Notes: a model not told the origin generated them from the sequence alone. 64,000 bases of DNA from Streptomyces rubiginosohelvolus (GCF_014649875.1 NZ_BMTW01000001.1:1488001-1552000), one strand, 5' to 3'. Shown: positions 55,672-64,000, numbered from the stretch's first letter. Numbers and translations: made by a program.

Positions 55672-57783
55672 ATGCGTTGGTTGGTGGGATGGAGCAGTAT
55701 CGCCGCGAGCTTCGGCACCGTCGGCGCCGTCGGAAACGGCGGTGAGGGGCGCACGGTTCACCCGGTGGGCTCCCAACTCCTGTGGGGCGACCCGGATCCG
55801 CTGTGGGCGGTCGGCGACTGGCGCCCCGACGAGATCCGCGTCATCGGCGTCGCCACCCCCGAAGGGGCCCCCACCGCCCGCCTCGCGGTCCTCGGCTGCT
55901 GCGGCGCCACCGACGAACAGCTCCGCGTCGGGCTGCTCTCCGCACGCGGCGGCGCGATGCGCCATCTCACCGCCTGGCCCGGCAGTTACACCGCCGTCGT
56001 ACAGATCGGCCGCCGCATCACCGTCGCGGGCGACCTCGCCGGAGCCCGGCCCGTCTTCCACACCCCCTGGGCGGGCGGCACCGCCTACGCCACCGCCGCC
56101 CTGCCGCTGGCCGACCTCATCGAGGCCCAGCTCGACATCGGGCACCTCGCCGCCCTGCTCGCCTGCCCGGAGACCCCCGAGGCCCTCGGCGACGGAACGC
56201 CGTACGAGGGCGTGCGGCGGGTCCCGCCGGGCCACGCGCTGATCCTGCGCGAGGGCTCGCGGGAGATCACCGGGTACGAAGCCGTCGCCTCCCTCGCCGT
56301 CGCCGCACCCCAGGCCGACCCGGTGCACGCGGTGGAGGGCGTACGGGACGCGCTCGTCGAAGCCGTACGCGCCCGGCTCACGGCCCCGCGCCACGCGCCG
56401 GAGAGCATGCCGCAGGACCCGGGGCCCGTCCCCGGCATGGGCCCCGCCGACCGGCGCGCCGCCCGGGGCGGACCCGTGGCGGGCATCGGCGCCGACCTCT
56501 CCGGAGGCAGCGCGTCCGCCACCCTCGCCCTGCTCGCCTCCGGGCTCCCCGGACTGCCCGGCACCCTCCTCGGCCACGGCACCGGCGCGGGGGAGCGGTT
56601 GCTCGCCGTCACCTTCAACGACCTCACCACCCGCGGCAACGAGGGTGAGATGGAGCGGGCCCGCGTCATCGCCGCCAACCCGCGCCTGCACCACGTCGTC
56701 GTCGCGGCGGGCGAAGAGGCCCTGCCGTACGCCTCGTTGGAGACCGGCCCGCTCACCGACGAACCCGCCCCCTCCCTCGTCCTCGCCGAACGCCACCGCC
56801 GCCGGCTCTCCGCGGGCAGCGCCGACCACCTCGTCGGGACCGGGGCCCGGCAGGTCCTGGATGCCCACCCGGCCCGCCTCGCCGACCTCCTGATGGACCG
56901 GCGCAGACGCCACCTCCTGCGCCCCGTCGCCGCCCTCACCAAGGCCGAAGGCCCCACGGCGCACTCCCTGTTCGTCCCGCTCACGGTCTACCGCGCCGCC
57001 CGCCGCCTGGCCCGTACGTCGTACCGCACCGGACTGGAGTCCGCCGCAGGGATCCTCCCCGACGCCAACCGCCACGCCCCCGACCTCGCCACCCCCGCCG
57101 ACGCCTCGCTCGCCGCCCTCGCCTGGTCGCGCCCGGGACCGGCGGCACGCTGGCTGACGGGGGAGGCGCTGGCCGAAGTATCGGTTCGCCTCCAGGAGGC
57201 GGCGATCCGGCCCACCTCCGTACAGCGCCCCGGGGAGGCCCGCGCCCGCGCCGCCCTCGCCCGGGGGGCCGCCGACCACCGGATCCTGGAACAGGCCGCC
57301 GAGATCCGCAGCCAGCGCCTGCACGCCCCGTTCCTCGACAACCAGGTCGTCCGCGCGGCCCGCGCTCTGCCCGAGTCGCTGCGCGTCCAGCCCGGCGCGC
57401 GGGCCGCGATCCTGCGCCGGGTGCTCGGCGGGGCGGGCATCCACGACCTGCCCCCGGGCTGGGGCACGCCCTCCCAGGCCACCTCCACCGCCGTCACCCG
57501 GACCGGCCTGCGCTCCGCGCTGCCCGAGCTGATGGCCCTCTTCGACGCCCCGCTGCTCGCCGACGCGGGCCTGGTGGAGGCCCGGGTGGTCCGCAAGGCC
57601 CTGCGCGCCGCGTCCGAGGGCGAACCGCTGCCCCTGGACGGCCTGGCGGACCTGGCCTCCACCGAACTGTGGCTGCGCCGCCTGGTGACCCGCCGCGGCA
57701 CCTGCTGGACGGGCACGGCCGCCCCGCGCCAGCGCGCGGTCGCGGGCGGAGTGATCCCCGCCCGGCGCACCCTCCAGCCCTGA
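55672..57783 (+). CDS. Asparagine synthetase-like protein with altered active-site motifs
   Basis: A 703-residue protein with a glutaminase-like N-terminal half (1-240) and an asparagine-synthetase-like C-terminal half, resembling the cyclases of lasso-peptide and beta-lactam pathways. The N-terminus is MRWLVGW, with no Cys2 nucleophile, so no glutaminase activity. The ATP pyrophosphatase loop, normally SGGxDS, is SGGSAS (277-282), lacking the Asp. The late R/K-rich catalytic motif after LPPGWG is TPSQ, with no Lys. PFLDNQVVRAARALP is retained. It is conserved beside orf1590 in Streptomyces as I recall. GGAGG lies five bases before the ATG. Function unknown. Confidence 0.85.
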   Translation: MRWLVGWSSIAASFGTVGAVGNGGEGRTVHPVGSQLLWGDPDPLWAVGDWRPDEIRVIGVATPEGAPTARLAVLGCCGATDEQLRVGLLSARGGAMRHLTAWPGSYTAVVQIGRRITVAGDLAGARPVFHTPWAGGTAYATAALPLADLIEAQLDIGHLAALLACPETPEALGDGTPYEGVRRVPPGHALILREGSREITGYEAVASLAVAAPQADPVHAVEGVRDALVEAVRARLTAPRHAPESMPQDPGPVPGMGPADRRAARGGPVAGIGADLSGGSASATLALLASGLPGLPGTLLGHGTGAGERLLAVTFNDLTTRGNEGEMERARVIAANPRLHHVVVAAGEEALPYASLETGPLTDEPAPSLVLAERHRRRLSAGSADHLVGTGARQVLDAHPARLADLLMDRRRRHLLRPVAALTKAEGPTAHSLFVPLTVYRAARRLARTSYRTGLESAAGILPDANRHAPDLATPADASLAALAWSRPGPAARWLTGEALAEVSVRLQEAAIRPTSVQRPGEARARAALARGAADHRILEQAAEIRSQRLHAPFLDNQVVRAARALPESLRVQPGARAAILRRVLGGAGIHDLPPGWGTPSQATSTAVTRTGLRSALPELMALFDAPLLADAGLVEARVVRKALRAASEGEPLPLDGLADLASTELWLRRLVTRRGTCWTGTAAPRQRAVAGGVIPARRTLQP

Positions 57784-57822
57784 CCGGAACCCGCCGTCGA
57801 GGACGTGTGGCGCGCGTACGGC

Positions 57823-59817
57823 TCAGGTGCAGCTGATCCGGGACTCCGCCCAGTCGGCCAGGGCCACCCCGCCCATCGGCCCCTCCGGCTCCACCACGAG
57901 GCGGATCGAGGACTGGCCCGCGACGCCCACGCTCACCGGGACGGCGGGCTCGCCGCCCTCCATCACCGGGGAGCGCCACAGCCGGGTCCCGTCCCCGTTG
58001 AACACGGAGAAGCGCACCGCGCCGAGCCCGAGTGTCAGGTCGTCCACCCCGACCATGGCCTCGTAGCGCGTGCACGGCCGGTTCAGCTGGATGGTCACCG
58101 AGGAGCGGGCGTGCACGGTCACCCCGTGCGCGTAACGGGTGGAGGCGACCGACACGTTCGACCGCTGCCAGACCCAACTGCTCTGCCCCAGCACGACTTC
58201 CGGCTCGCTCTGGTCGCCGAACACCGAATACGCCAACTCGCTGACCTGGTACACCTCCGGCGCGGGCGGCGGCGGTGTGGGCTTCGGAGGCTTGGGCGTC
58301 GGCTTCGGGGACGGCGGCGGGCTCGGCGCCGGGGGCGCGGGCTTCGGCGGCGGCTCGGGCGAGGGCGTGGGGCTCGGCGTGGGCTTGGGCGCCGGCTCGG
58401 ACGGGGCCGGTGCCGGGGGCGCGGGCGGTGCGGGCGCGGGCGGCTCCGGCGTCGGCTTCGGGGCGGGCGCCGGGGGGTCCGGCGTGGGCACGGCGGGCGC
58501 CACGGCCGGGGGCTTCGCGACCGGCTTGGGCTCCGGCTTCGGCTGGTCGTCGCCGACGAGCGCCCACACCAGACCGGCCGCGGCGGCCACGGCCACGGCG
58601 GCGGCGATCCCCGCCTTGGCGGGCGCGCCGAGCCCCTCGGAGGCAGCGGCGCCACCGGCGGCCCCGCCGGTCGAGCCGGACCCGGTGGCCGCGGCGGCGG
58701 CTCCCGCCCCGGCGGCCCCGGCCGCACCGCCGGCCACGATGCCCGCGGCCTTGAGCGAATACCCGGCGGCGAACCAGCCGATGACCGCGACGGGCAGCAG
58801 CGCCGGGATCCCCGCGTTCACATGGTCCAGCTCGCCCGCGGCCACCCGGCACTGGGCGCACTCGTCGAGATGCTTGCGCAGCCCTCGTTCGGCCCGGGTC
58901 CGCAGACCGCCCCGGGCGTGGGCGCCGAGCCGGTCGGCGTACTGCGCGCAGTCCCCGCCGGTGGTGAGCGCCTGGCTGACGTGGGCCTGGAGATACGCCT
59001 GCTTGAGTCCTTCGCGGGCCCGGCTGGCCAGCACGGCGGTGGCGTTGGCGGTGAGGCCGAACAGCGGGGCGATCTCGCTCGGCGACTCCTCCTCCACCGT
59101 GGTGTGCCACAGGACCGCCTGCCAGCGCTCCGGGAGGCTCCGGAACGCCTGCATCGCCATCGTCTGCTCGGCCTCGTGCATCGCCAGGACGTCGGCGCCG
59201 AGTTCGAGGGTGTCGTCGTCGGAGAGCTCGGAGGAGCGGGTCGCCTGCGTCGCGAACACCGCGAAGTCGTCGACCAGATGCTCCCGCTTGGCGCTCTTGG
59301 TCCAGGCGGCGGCGACATGGCGGACGGCGGTCATCAGATAGGCCCGGACCGCTTCCGTCGGCCCCTTCCCGCCCCGTACGGCCTGGAGCGTGCGGGCGAA
59401 CACCTCGGCCGTCAGGTCGTCGGCGGTGTGCGCGTCCCGGCAGCAGCTGCGGGCGTAGCGGAGCACGGCGCCCGAATGCCGCCGGAACAGCTCCTCGTAG
59501 GCCTGGTCGTCGCCCGCCCGCATGTCCTCGATCAGCCGGGCGTCGGAGAGACCGGCCTCGGGGGCGCCGCTGCGGCCGGCCCGCTGCTGCGGAACCGCGT
59601 GCGGGCCGGCGCCCGCAACCGCCTCGCCGGACGTGTCCTCCTCGGCGACGGCGGGCCACGGGCCGGGCAGGACGGTGCCGCCCTCGGCCTCGCCGTCCGC
59701 CGGGCCGCTCCCGGCCTGGACCGGCACCTGCCCGGCGGACAGCCCGTCCGCCTTCGTGTCCCTGTCGGCCGCAGCGATCTCGCCGAGCGGCTCTTCCTGC
59801 TGCTCGTTACCGCTCAT
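57823..59817 (-). CDS. ECF sigma factor fused to zinc finger, membrane helices and NPCBM domain
   Basis: A 664-residue one-piece regulator. Domains: disordered N-terminus (1-90); sigma region 2 (92-170, DMRAGDDQAYEELFRRHSGAVLRYARSCC); sigma region 4 (about 222-280); a ZAS-like zinc site C290 ... H316xxxC320xxC323; hydrophobic helices at about 338-352 and 402-421; a long Pro/Lys-rich spacer (425-520); and a C-terminal NPCBM-like carbohydrate-binding domain (about 523-664). The arrangement places the sigma part inside and the sugar-binding part outside. ATG at MSGNEQQ with GGGGG upstream; a GTG seven codons earlier is possible. Confidence 0.9.
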   Translation of the reverse strand: MSGNEQQEEPLGEIAAADRDTKADGLSAGQVPVQAGSGPADGEAEGGTVLPGPWPAVAEEDTSGEAVAGAGPHAVPQQRAGRSGAPEAGLSDARLIEDMRAGDDQAYEELFRRHSGAVLRYARSCCRDAHTADDLTAEVFARTLQAVRGGKGPTEAVRAYLMTAVRHVAAAWTKSAKREHLVDDFAVFATQATRSSELSDDDTLELGADVLAMHEAEQTMAMQAFRSLPERWQAVLWHTTVEEESPSEIAPLFGLTANATAVLASRAREGLKQAYLQAHVSQALTTGGDCAQYADRLGAHARGGLRTRAERGLRKHLDECAQCRVAAGELDHVNAGIPALLPVAVIGWFAAGYSLKAAGIVAGGAAGAAGAGAAAAATGSGSTGGAAGGAAASEGLGAPAKAGIAAAVAVAAAAGLVWALVGDDQPKPEPKPVAKPPAVAPAVPTPDPPAPAPKPTPEPPAPAPPAPPAPAPSEPAPKPTPSPTPSPEPPPKPAPPAPSPPPSPKPTPKPPKPTPPPPAPEVYQVSELAYSVFGDQSEPEVVLGQSSWVWQRSNVSVASTRYAHGVTVHARSSVTIQLNRPCTRYEAMVGVDDLTLGLGAVRFSVFNGDGTRLWRSPVMEGGEPAVPVSVGVAGQSSIRLVVEPEGPMGGVALADWAESRISCT

Positions 59818-60174
59818 CGCGGAAGCCCCCGTATACACCCTCGGACCCGAATACCGGCCAAGACTGCCACATGGCTCAATCGTGTTGGCCTCTCAGTCCC
59901 GCCAACCACTCATCCGGGGCGTTTTCCCGAATGTGAGTACTAGAGAGCCCTCTTTCGGGGAATCACTCCCCGTTGATTCGACCGAGCGAAACGGACGAGC
60001 GCGGAACGGCACGAGCAGTGGGCCGCACGAGTCGCACGAACCGCTGCTCGCACCGATCAGGCCGGCCGGACGAGCCCGTGGCCGAGCTACCGGCCGAGCC
60101 CCCGGCCCGGACGAGCCCCCGCCCGGACGAGCCCCTGGCCCGGACCGGACGAGCGGGCCCGCCGGCCCCGGCCG
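59818..60174. other. Intergenic region upstream of the ECF fusion gene, with short repeats
   Basis: No gene seen. Four copies of CCGGACGAGC occur at 60066, 60107, 60123 and 60145, immediately past the TetR gene's stop codon. The ECF promoter is expected near 59850-59960, where short A/T-rich stretches occur (GAGTACTAGAGAG). Confidence 0.45.
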
Positions 60175-61104
60175 TTACGCCGGCCGCGACCGCAGGCCCT
60201 CCAGCAGGATGTCCAGCAGCCGGGCCGAAGCCGCCGCCTGCTGGGCGGCGTCCGGCAGTGAAGGAGCCGCCGTGGCGATGACCAGCAGCACATCGGCCAC
60301 CGTCACGTCCCGGCGCAGCTCGCCGGACTCCCGCGCCCGGTCCACCAGCCGCCCCACGACCTCCAGCAGTTCGACCGCACCGGTCTCCTCGCCGAGGCCG
60401 TCCAGCCCGTCGCCGGCTCCGGTCGAGCGTCGGCCGGCGACGCGGAGGTCGTCCTGGCCCACGCCCTGGCGCTGCTGCGGAACCCGGGTCTCGTCCACCG
60501 ACTCCGGAGCAGAAGCCGCCGGCACACCCGGCTGCTCCTCACCGTCGACCCCGACCCGCAGCACCTGCGGCGGCAGCAGCCTGCCCGCGCCCGACGCCAC
60601 CGACGTACGCAGGAAGCGGGACAGCGCCGACCAGGGCTTCTCCTCCTGCCCCAGCGCCGTACGCGCCTGCTCGGTCAGCCGGGCGGTTTCCTCCTCGGCT
60701 ATCCGGCGCACCAGCACGTCCTTGCTCGGGAACCGCCGGTAGACGGTGCCCACGCCGACACGCGCGCGACGGGCCACATCCTCCATCGGGGCGCCGTAAC
60801 CCAGCTCCCCGAACACCTCGCGGGCCGCCCGCAGCACATGCTCCAGATTGCGCTGCGCGTCGACCCGCAGCGGAGCCGAGCGCGGCGCGCCTCCGGCACC
60901 CGTCGTCGCCGTACCCGTCGTCGTCGCCCCGCTCGGGCCCGGTCCGGCAGCGGCCGAACCCAGCGACGCCGCACTCACCGCGGCCGCGGAACGAACAGCA
61001 TCAGCCGAGCTCATGACGCCCAGCGCACCCACGGAGCCGAGGCGTCCTTTGTCCTCGGAAGCGCGCGAGAGCGCAGCCTGGCCATGAGTATCCTGAATAT
61101 GCAT
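60175..61104 (-). CDS. TetR-family transcription regulator with long N-terminal extension
   Basis: A 309-residue regulator. A disordered ~80-residue Ala/Gly/Ser-rich leader precedes a TetR DNA-binding domain (about 85-135: LEHVLRAAREVFGELGYGAPMEDVARRARVGVGTVYRRFPSKDVLV). The ligand domain is interrupted around residues 180-235 by a Gln/Gly/Glu-rich low-complexity insert. The leader starting MHIQDTHG seems conserved in Streptomyces. GGGGGA lies just before the ATG. Divergent from the NADH dehydrogenase gene; a matching inverted repeat lies between them. Confidence 0.88.
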   Translation of the reverse strand: MHIQDTHGQAALSRASEDKGRLGSVGALGVMSSADAVRSAAAVSAASLGSAAAGPGPSGATTTGTATTGAGGAPRSAPLRVDAQRNLEHVLRAAREVFGELGYGAPMEDVARRARVGVGTVYRRFPSKDVLVRRIAEEETARLTEQARTALGQEEKPWSALSRFLRTSVASGAGRLLPPQVLRVGVDGEEQPGVPAASAPESVDETRVPQQRQGVGQDDLRVAGRRSTGAGDGLDGLGEETGAVELLEVVGRLVDRARESGELRRDVTVADVLLVIATAAPSLPDAAQQAAASARLLDILLEGLRSRPA

Positions 61105-61447
61105 AACTTCCCCCGGTTATGACGTCTCCCCCCGGAGACTTCCCGCCGTTTCAGCCGGGGAGCGGAGCCATACGAAATCCGCACCCGACACCCCGACGGG
61201 TTACGAACATAGTTGAGCCCGCGTCAATTCAGAAGGGGGTTGTTCCGCATGGCACGCCCCCCGATCGGACCACGATCCGATCGGCGCCGGAACATCGCCC
61301 CTCCGCTCACCCCGTGCGTAGCGCCTGACCTGCACGGCTTCCGTTTTCCACCGCCGACGGGCTCCGAACACCGCTGCCGGTCCTCCGGTCACACAATTTG
61401 CCGGGCCTGTGGACAAACCACTGACTCCGTTGCGTCATGGGGTGGTG
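61105..61447. other. Divergent promoter region, tetR / ndh
   Basis: No gene in 343 bases. It contains the inverted repeat described separately and otherwise no recognisable element. Confidence 0.5.
61261..61284. promoter_or_regulatory. Inverted repeat, probable TetR operator
   Basis: CCGATCGGA and TCCGATCGG, perfect 9-base arms with a six-base spacer, in the middle of the region between the divergent tetR and ndh genes. Size and symmetry suit a TetR dimer. Confidence 0.6.
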
Positions 61448-62899
61448 ATGGCTCCAGATTCCCCGGGGACGACCCCCGGCAACCGGCCAGGTGTGCGCAT
61501 TCTCGTCGTCGGCGGCGGCTACGTCGGGATGTACACAGCGCTGCGTCTCCAGCGGAAGTTGAAGCAGAGACTGAAGAGCGGCGACGCCGAGATCGTGGTC
61601 GTCACGCCCGAGCCCTACATGACGTACCAGCCCTTCCTCCCCGAAGCGGCGGCCGGCTCGATCTCGCCCCGCCATGTCGTCGTGCCGCTGCGCCGGGTCC
61701 TCAAGGACTGCACGATCGTCATCGGTGAGGCCCAGCGCGTCGACCACGCCAAACGGACCGCGACCGTCACCACCCTCGCCACCGGCGAGGACGGCACCGG
61801 GGCCCTGGAGATCGGGTACGACGAGATCGTCATCGCCCCCGGGTCCGTGTCACGCACCCTGCCGGTACCCGGTCTCGCCGACTTCGGCATCGGTTTCAAG
61901 ACCGTCGAGGAAGCCATCGGGCTGCGCAACCACGTCATCGAACAGATGGACATCGCCTCCGCCACCCGCGATCCCGCGATCCGCGACGCCGCTCTGACCT
62001 TCGTCTTCGTCGGCGGCGGCTACGCGGGCGTCGAGGCGCTGGCCGAGCTGGAGGACATGGCCCGCTACACGGCGCGGTACTACCACAACATCAAGCCGGC
62101 CGACCTGAAATGGATCCTCGTCGAGGCCTCCGGACGCATCCTCCCCGAGGTCGGCGAGACCATGGGCACCTACGCCATCGGCGAGCTGCGCAGCCGGAAC
62201 ATCGACGTACGCCTGGAGACCCGCCTCGACACCTGTGAGGACCGTGTCGCCGTCCTCAGCGACGGCTCCCGCTTCCCCACCCGCACCCTCGTCTGGACCG
62301 CGGGCGTCAAACCGGCACCCCTGCTCGCCGCCACCGACCTGCCCCTCACCGAACGCGGCCGGCTCCGCTGCACCGCCACCCTCGGCGTCGAGGACATGCC
62401 GCACGCCTGGGCCGCGGGCGACGCCGCGGCCGTACCCGACCTGACCGCCTCCGAACCCGGCCGCGAGACCGCACCCAACGCCCAGCACGCCGTGCGCCAG
62501 GCGAAGGTCCTCGCCGACAACGTCCTCGCCTCCGTCGACGGCAGGCCGCTCACGGAGTACCGCCACGCGTACGCCGGTTCGGTCGCCTCCCTCGGCCTGC
62601 ACAAGGGCGTCGCCCACGTCTACGGTCGCAAGCTCAAGGGCTACCCCGCCTGGCTGATGCACCGTACGTACCACCTCAGCCGGGTACCGACGTTCAACCG
62701 GAAGGCACGCGTCCTTGCCGAATGGACCCTGTCCGGACTGTTCAAACGCGAGATCGTCTCCCTCGGCTCGCTGGAGCACCCCCGCGCCGAATTCGAACTC
62801 GCGGCGGGAGGCGGCGGTTCCGGCACCCCGGGGCTGCCCGGCCCCAGCCGCTCGAAGGGTCCCGAAGAACCGCCGAGGGACGGCCGGACCGACAGCTGA
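61448..62899 (+). CDS. ndh: Type II NADH dehydrogenase
   Basis: A 483-residue FAD-dependent NADH:quinone oxidoreductase (NDH-2), a single-subunit non-proton-pumping entry to the respiratory chain. Two dinucleotide folds, RILVVGGGYVGMYTALRL and FVFVGGGYAGVEALAEL, plus the conserved EPYMTYQPFLPEAAAG, LVWTAGVKP, and AAGDAAAVPDL with the AQHAVRQ quinone-region motif. The C-terminus (Gly/Ser/Pro-rich) is disordered. The ATG is chosen because GGGG precedes it at good spacing; a GTG 13 codons earlier is possible. Divergent TetR gene may control it. Confidence 0.93.
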   Translation: MAPDSPGTTPGNRPGVRILVVGGGYVGMYTALRLQRKLKQRLKSGDAEIVVVTPEPYMTYQPFLPEAAAGSISPRHVVVPLRRVLKDCTIVIGEAQRVDHAKRTATVTTLATGEDGTGALEIGYDEIVIAPGSVSRTLPVPGLADFGIGFKTVEEAIGLRNHVIEQMDIASATRDPAIRDAALTFVFVGGGYAGVEALAELEDMARYTARYYHNIKPADLKWILVEASGRILPEVGETMGTYAIGELRSRNIDVRLETRLDTCEDRVAVLSDGSRFPTRTLVWTAGVKPAPLLAATDLPLTERGRLRCTATLGVEDMPHAWAAGDAAAVPDLTASEPGRETAPNAQHAVRQAKVLADNVLASVDGRPLTEYRHAYAGSVASLGLHKGVAHVYGRKLKGYPAWLMHRTYHLSRVPTFNRKARVLAEWTLSGLFKREIVSLGSLEHPRAEFELAAGGGGSGTPGLPGPSRSKGPEEPPRDGRTDS

Positions 62900-63211
62900 C
62901 CGGCTGTCCCGACCGACAGCTGACGGTGGGTCCGGAGAGCCGGCTGACGGCCGTTCACCGGGCGGCCCGGCGGCGACTGTCAGTACGGTCGGTCACACTG
63001 GACGTGTGACCATAGGTGGGCCCACACCTGCACAGAGTGACCCGGTCGGCAGTGACCATCAGTGACCAGCAGCGACGCACCGACAGCACGACGAGGCCCG
63101 GCTGCGCCTTCCCGGGGGTACGGCCCCCGGAGCCCCGAACACGGCCGAGGAAACGGCAGAAGAAGCAGCCCGCCCGAGCGGACCAGACCGACACACGAGG
63201 CCAGAAATACC
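62900..63211 (+). other. Intergenic region between ndh and PAS-PP2C gene
   Basis: No gene seen in 312 bases. A 14-base direct repeat GACCGACAGCTGAC occurs at 62887-62900 (over the ndh stop) and 62911-62924. No clear promoter hexamers. Confidence 0.4.
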
Positions 63212-64000
63212 GTGAACTTCACGCGTTGGAGCGCCCGCCTTCCCGGAACGCAGCGCCGAGCCGCCGCGCGGGACGACCGCAGTTCCGTGCCGGCCGCCCG
63301 AGCCGAGTACGCCCGGCCGGAGGGCACGCCCGCCCAGCCGGACGACGACGCCCCGGCGCCTTCCGGCACCGCCACGGCGGAGGGCCTCCCCGGGCCCGCC
63401 CTCGACGACCTCTCCGCCCGCGAGATCCTCGGCCGGCTGCCCGCGCCCGTCGCCCTGCTGCACGGCCCGGACCACCGCGTCGCGTACGTCAACGACGCCT
63501 ACGAGGCCGCGTTCGGCCCCCGCCCGTCCGGCGTCCCCGCCGCCGAGGCCATGCCCGAGCTCGACCGGCTCAGCGTCCTCCCGCTGCTCGACCAGGTCCT
63601 GCGCAGCGGCACCCCCCGCACGGTCAAGTCCCGCAGAACCACCGAGGGCGGCTCGTACACGGTGACCTGCACCCCGATCGCCGGAGAGGACGGCGTCCTC
63701 GTCTACGCGGCCGACGTCACCGACCACGCCGAAGCCGCCGAACGCCTGCGCACCAGTGAGCGCCGCCACCGCGAAACGGCCGTCACCCTCCAGCGCTCCC
63801 TGCTCCCGCAGGAGCTGGAACAGCCCGACGACCTCCGCATCGCCGCCACCTACCAGCCCGGCGGCACCGACGCCGCGGTCGGCGGTGACTGGTACGACGT
63901 CATCACCCTCGGCGCGGGCCGCACCGCCCTGGTCATCGGCGATGTGATGGGCCGCGGGGTCCGGGCGGCCGCCGTGATGGGCCAGCTCCGCACCGCCGTC
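63212..64000 (+). CDS. PAS-PP2C serine/threonine phosphatase, 5' part
   Basis: The frame opens at a GTG (VNFTRWSARLPG) and runs off the window, so only 263 residues are seen. A disordered N-terminus (1-75) is followed by a PAS domain (about 75-185, LPAPVALLHGPDHRVAYVNDAYEAAFG) and the start of a SpoIIE phosphatase domain (LQRSLLPQEL, PGGTDAAVGGDWYDVITLG, IGDVMGRGVRAAAVM). Similar to the RsbU/RsbP group that acts on STAS proteins. GAGG lies 11 bases upstream. Third PP2C phosphatase in the window. Confidence 0.9.
   Translation, partial: MNFTRWSARLPGTQRRAAARDDRSSVPAARAEYARPEGTPAQPDDDAPAPSGTATAEGLPGPALDDLSAREILGRLPAPVALLHGPDHRVAYVNDAYEAAFGPRPSGVPAAEAMPELDRLSVLPLLDQVLRSGTPRTVKSRRTTEGGSYTVTCTPIAGEDGVLVYAADVTDHAEAAERLRTSERRHRETAVTLQRSLLPQELEQPDDLRIAATYQPGGTDAAVGGDWYDVITLGAGRTALVIGDVMGRGVRAAAVMGQLRTAV

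Noticed and set aside
54985..57783. A possible lasso-peptide gene cluster around the asparagine-synthetase-like gene
   Set aside because: No precursor peptide, no RRE protein and no transglutaminase-like B protein nearby, and the ATP loop lacks the needed Asp.
63016..63759. An Arg/Pro-rich open frame of 247 codons near the right edge
   Set aside because: It is out of frame with the PAS-PP2C gene that covers the same bases and shows clear family motifs.

Overview
The window looks like chromosomal core DNA of a Streptomyces. Base composition is very GC-rich and nearly every codon ends in G or C. Several recognisable genes are streptomycete landmarks: bldC, an Lsr2-type nucleoid protein next to purSQL, a valine dehydrogenase, the sporulation-associated gene known as orf1590 in S. 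griseus, and Maf-like small families such as DUF3073 and DUF6274. From memory the gene order resembles the S. coelicolor SCO4070-SCO4120 neighbourhood; no alignment was run.

Layout. 1-1.4 kb: tail of an N,N-dimethylformamidase-like protein, then purC. 1.4-5.7 kb: an ABC-2 exporter plus DesK/DesR-type two-component operon enclosed by two identical tRNA-Gly(GCC) genes, followed by an unusual tRNA-Gly(TCC). 5.9-16.2 kb: lsrL, then purS-purQ-purL and purF-purM, with an ArsR-type regulator, an M23 peptidase, a mycothiol-dependent enzyme and a META-domain lipoprotein between them. 16.3-20.9 kb: DUF3073, vdh, an unknown conserved gene, bldC, DUF6274, tRNA-Asp. 21-27.6 kb: hrpA, a secreted protein, a DsbA/CcdA thiol-redox pair and a Phe-Asp-Glu tRNA cluster. 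27.7-34.2 kb: metallophosphoesterase, small zincin, a fluC/crcB pair, a DEAD-box helicase with an RDDR-rich tail, tRNA-Lys.

34.4-44.4 kb lies between tRNA-Lys and initiator tRNA-Met and looks accessory. It holds an RsbQ/RsbP/STAS stress-signalling operon, a fatty acid desaturase, a SigB-family sigma factor with a perfect SigB-type promoter in front of its own gene, a membrane protein, a PEP-mutase-like gene fragment, and an operon of second-copy-looking tsaD and alaS genes. 44.7-54.8 kb: a TipA-type MerR regulator, a membrane PP2C phosphatase, an M23 peptidase behind a c-di-AMP (ydaO) riboswitch, an aldo/keto reductase, PrsW, trmB, lhgO and orf1590. 55.7-64 kb: an asparagine-synthetase-like protein with degraded active-site motifs, an ECF sigma factor fused to a zinc finger, membrane segments and an NPCBM domain, a TetR regulator divergent from a type II NADH dehydrogenase, and the start of a PAS-PP2C phosphatase.

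Three themes recur. Purine synthesis is split over purC, purSQL, purF and purM. Partner-switching regulation is represented by three PP2C phosphatases, a STAS protein and a SigB-type sigma factor. tRNA function is represented by eight tRNA genes plus trmB, tsaD and alaS copies. The most unusual items are the tsaD-alaS pair, the membrane-anchored sigma factor with an extracellular sugar-binding-like domain, the degenerate asparagine-synthetase homologue, and a tRNA-Gly(TCC) lacking the normal D-loop and T-loop identity bases.
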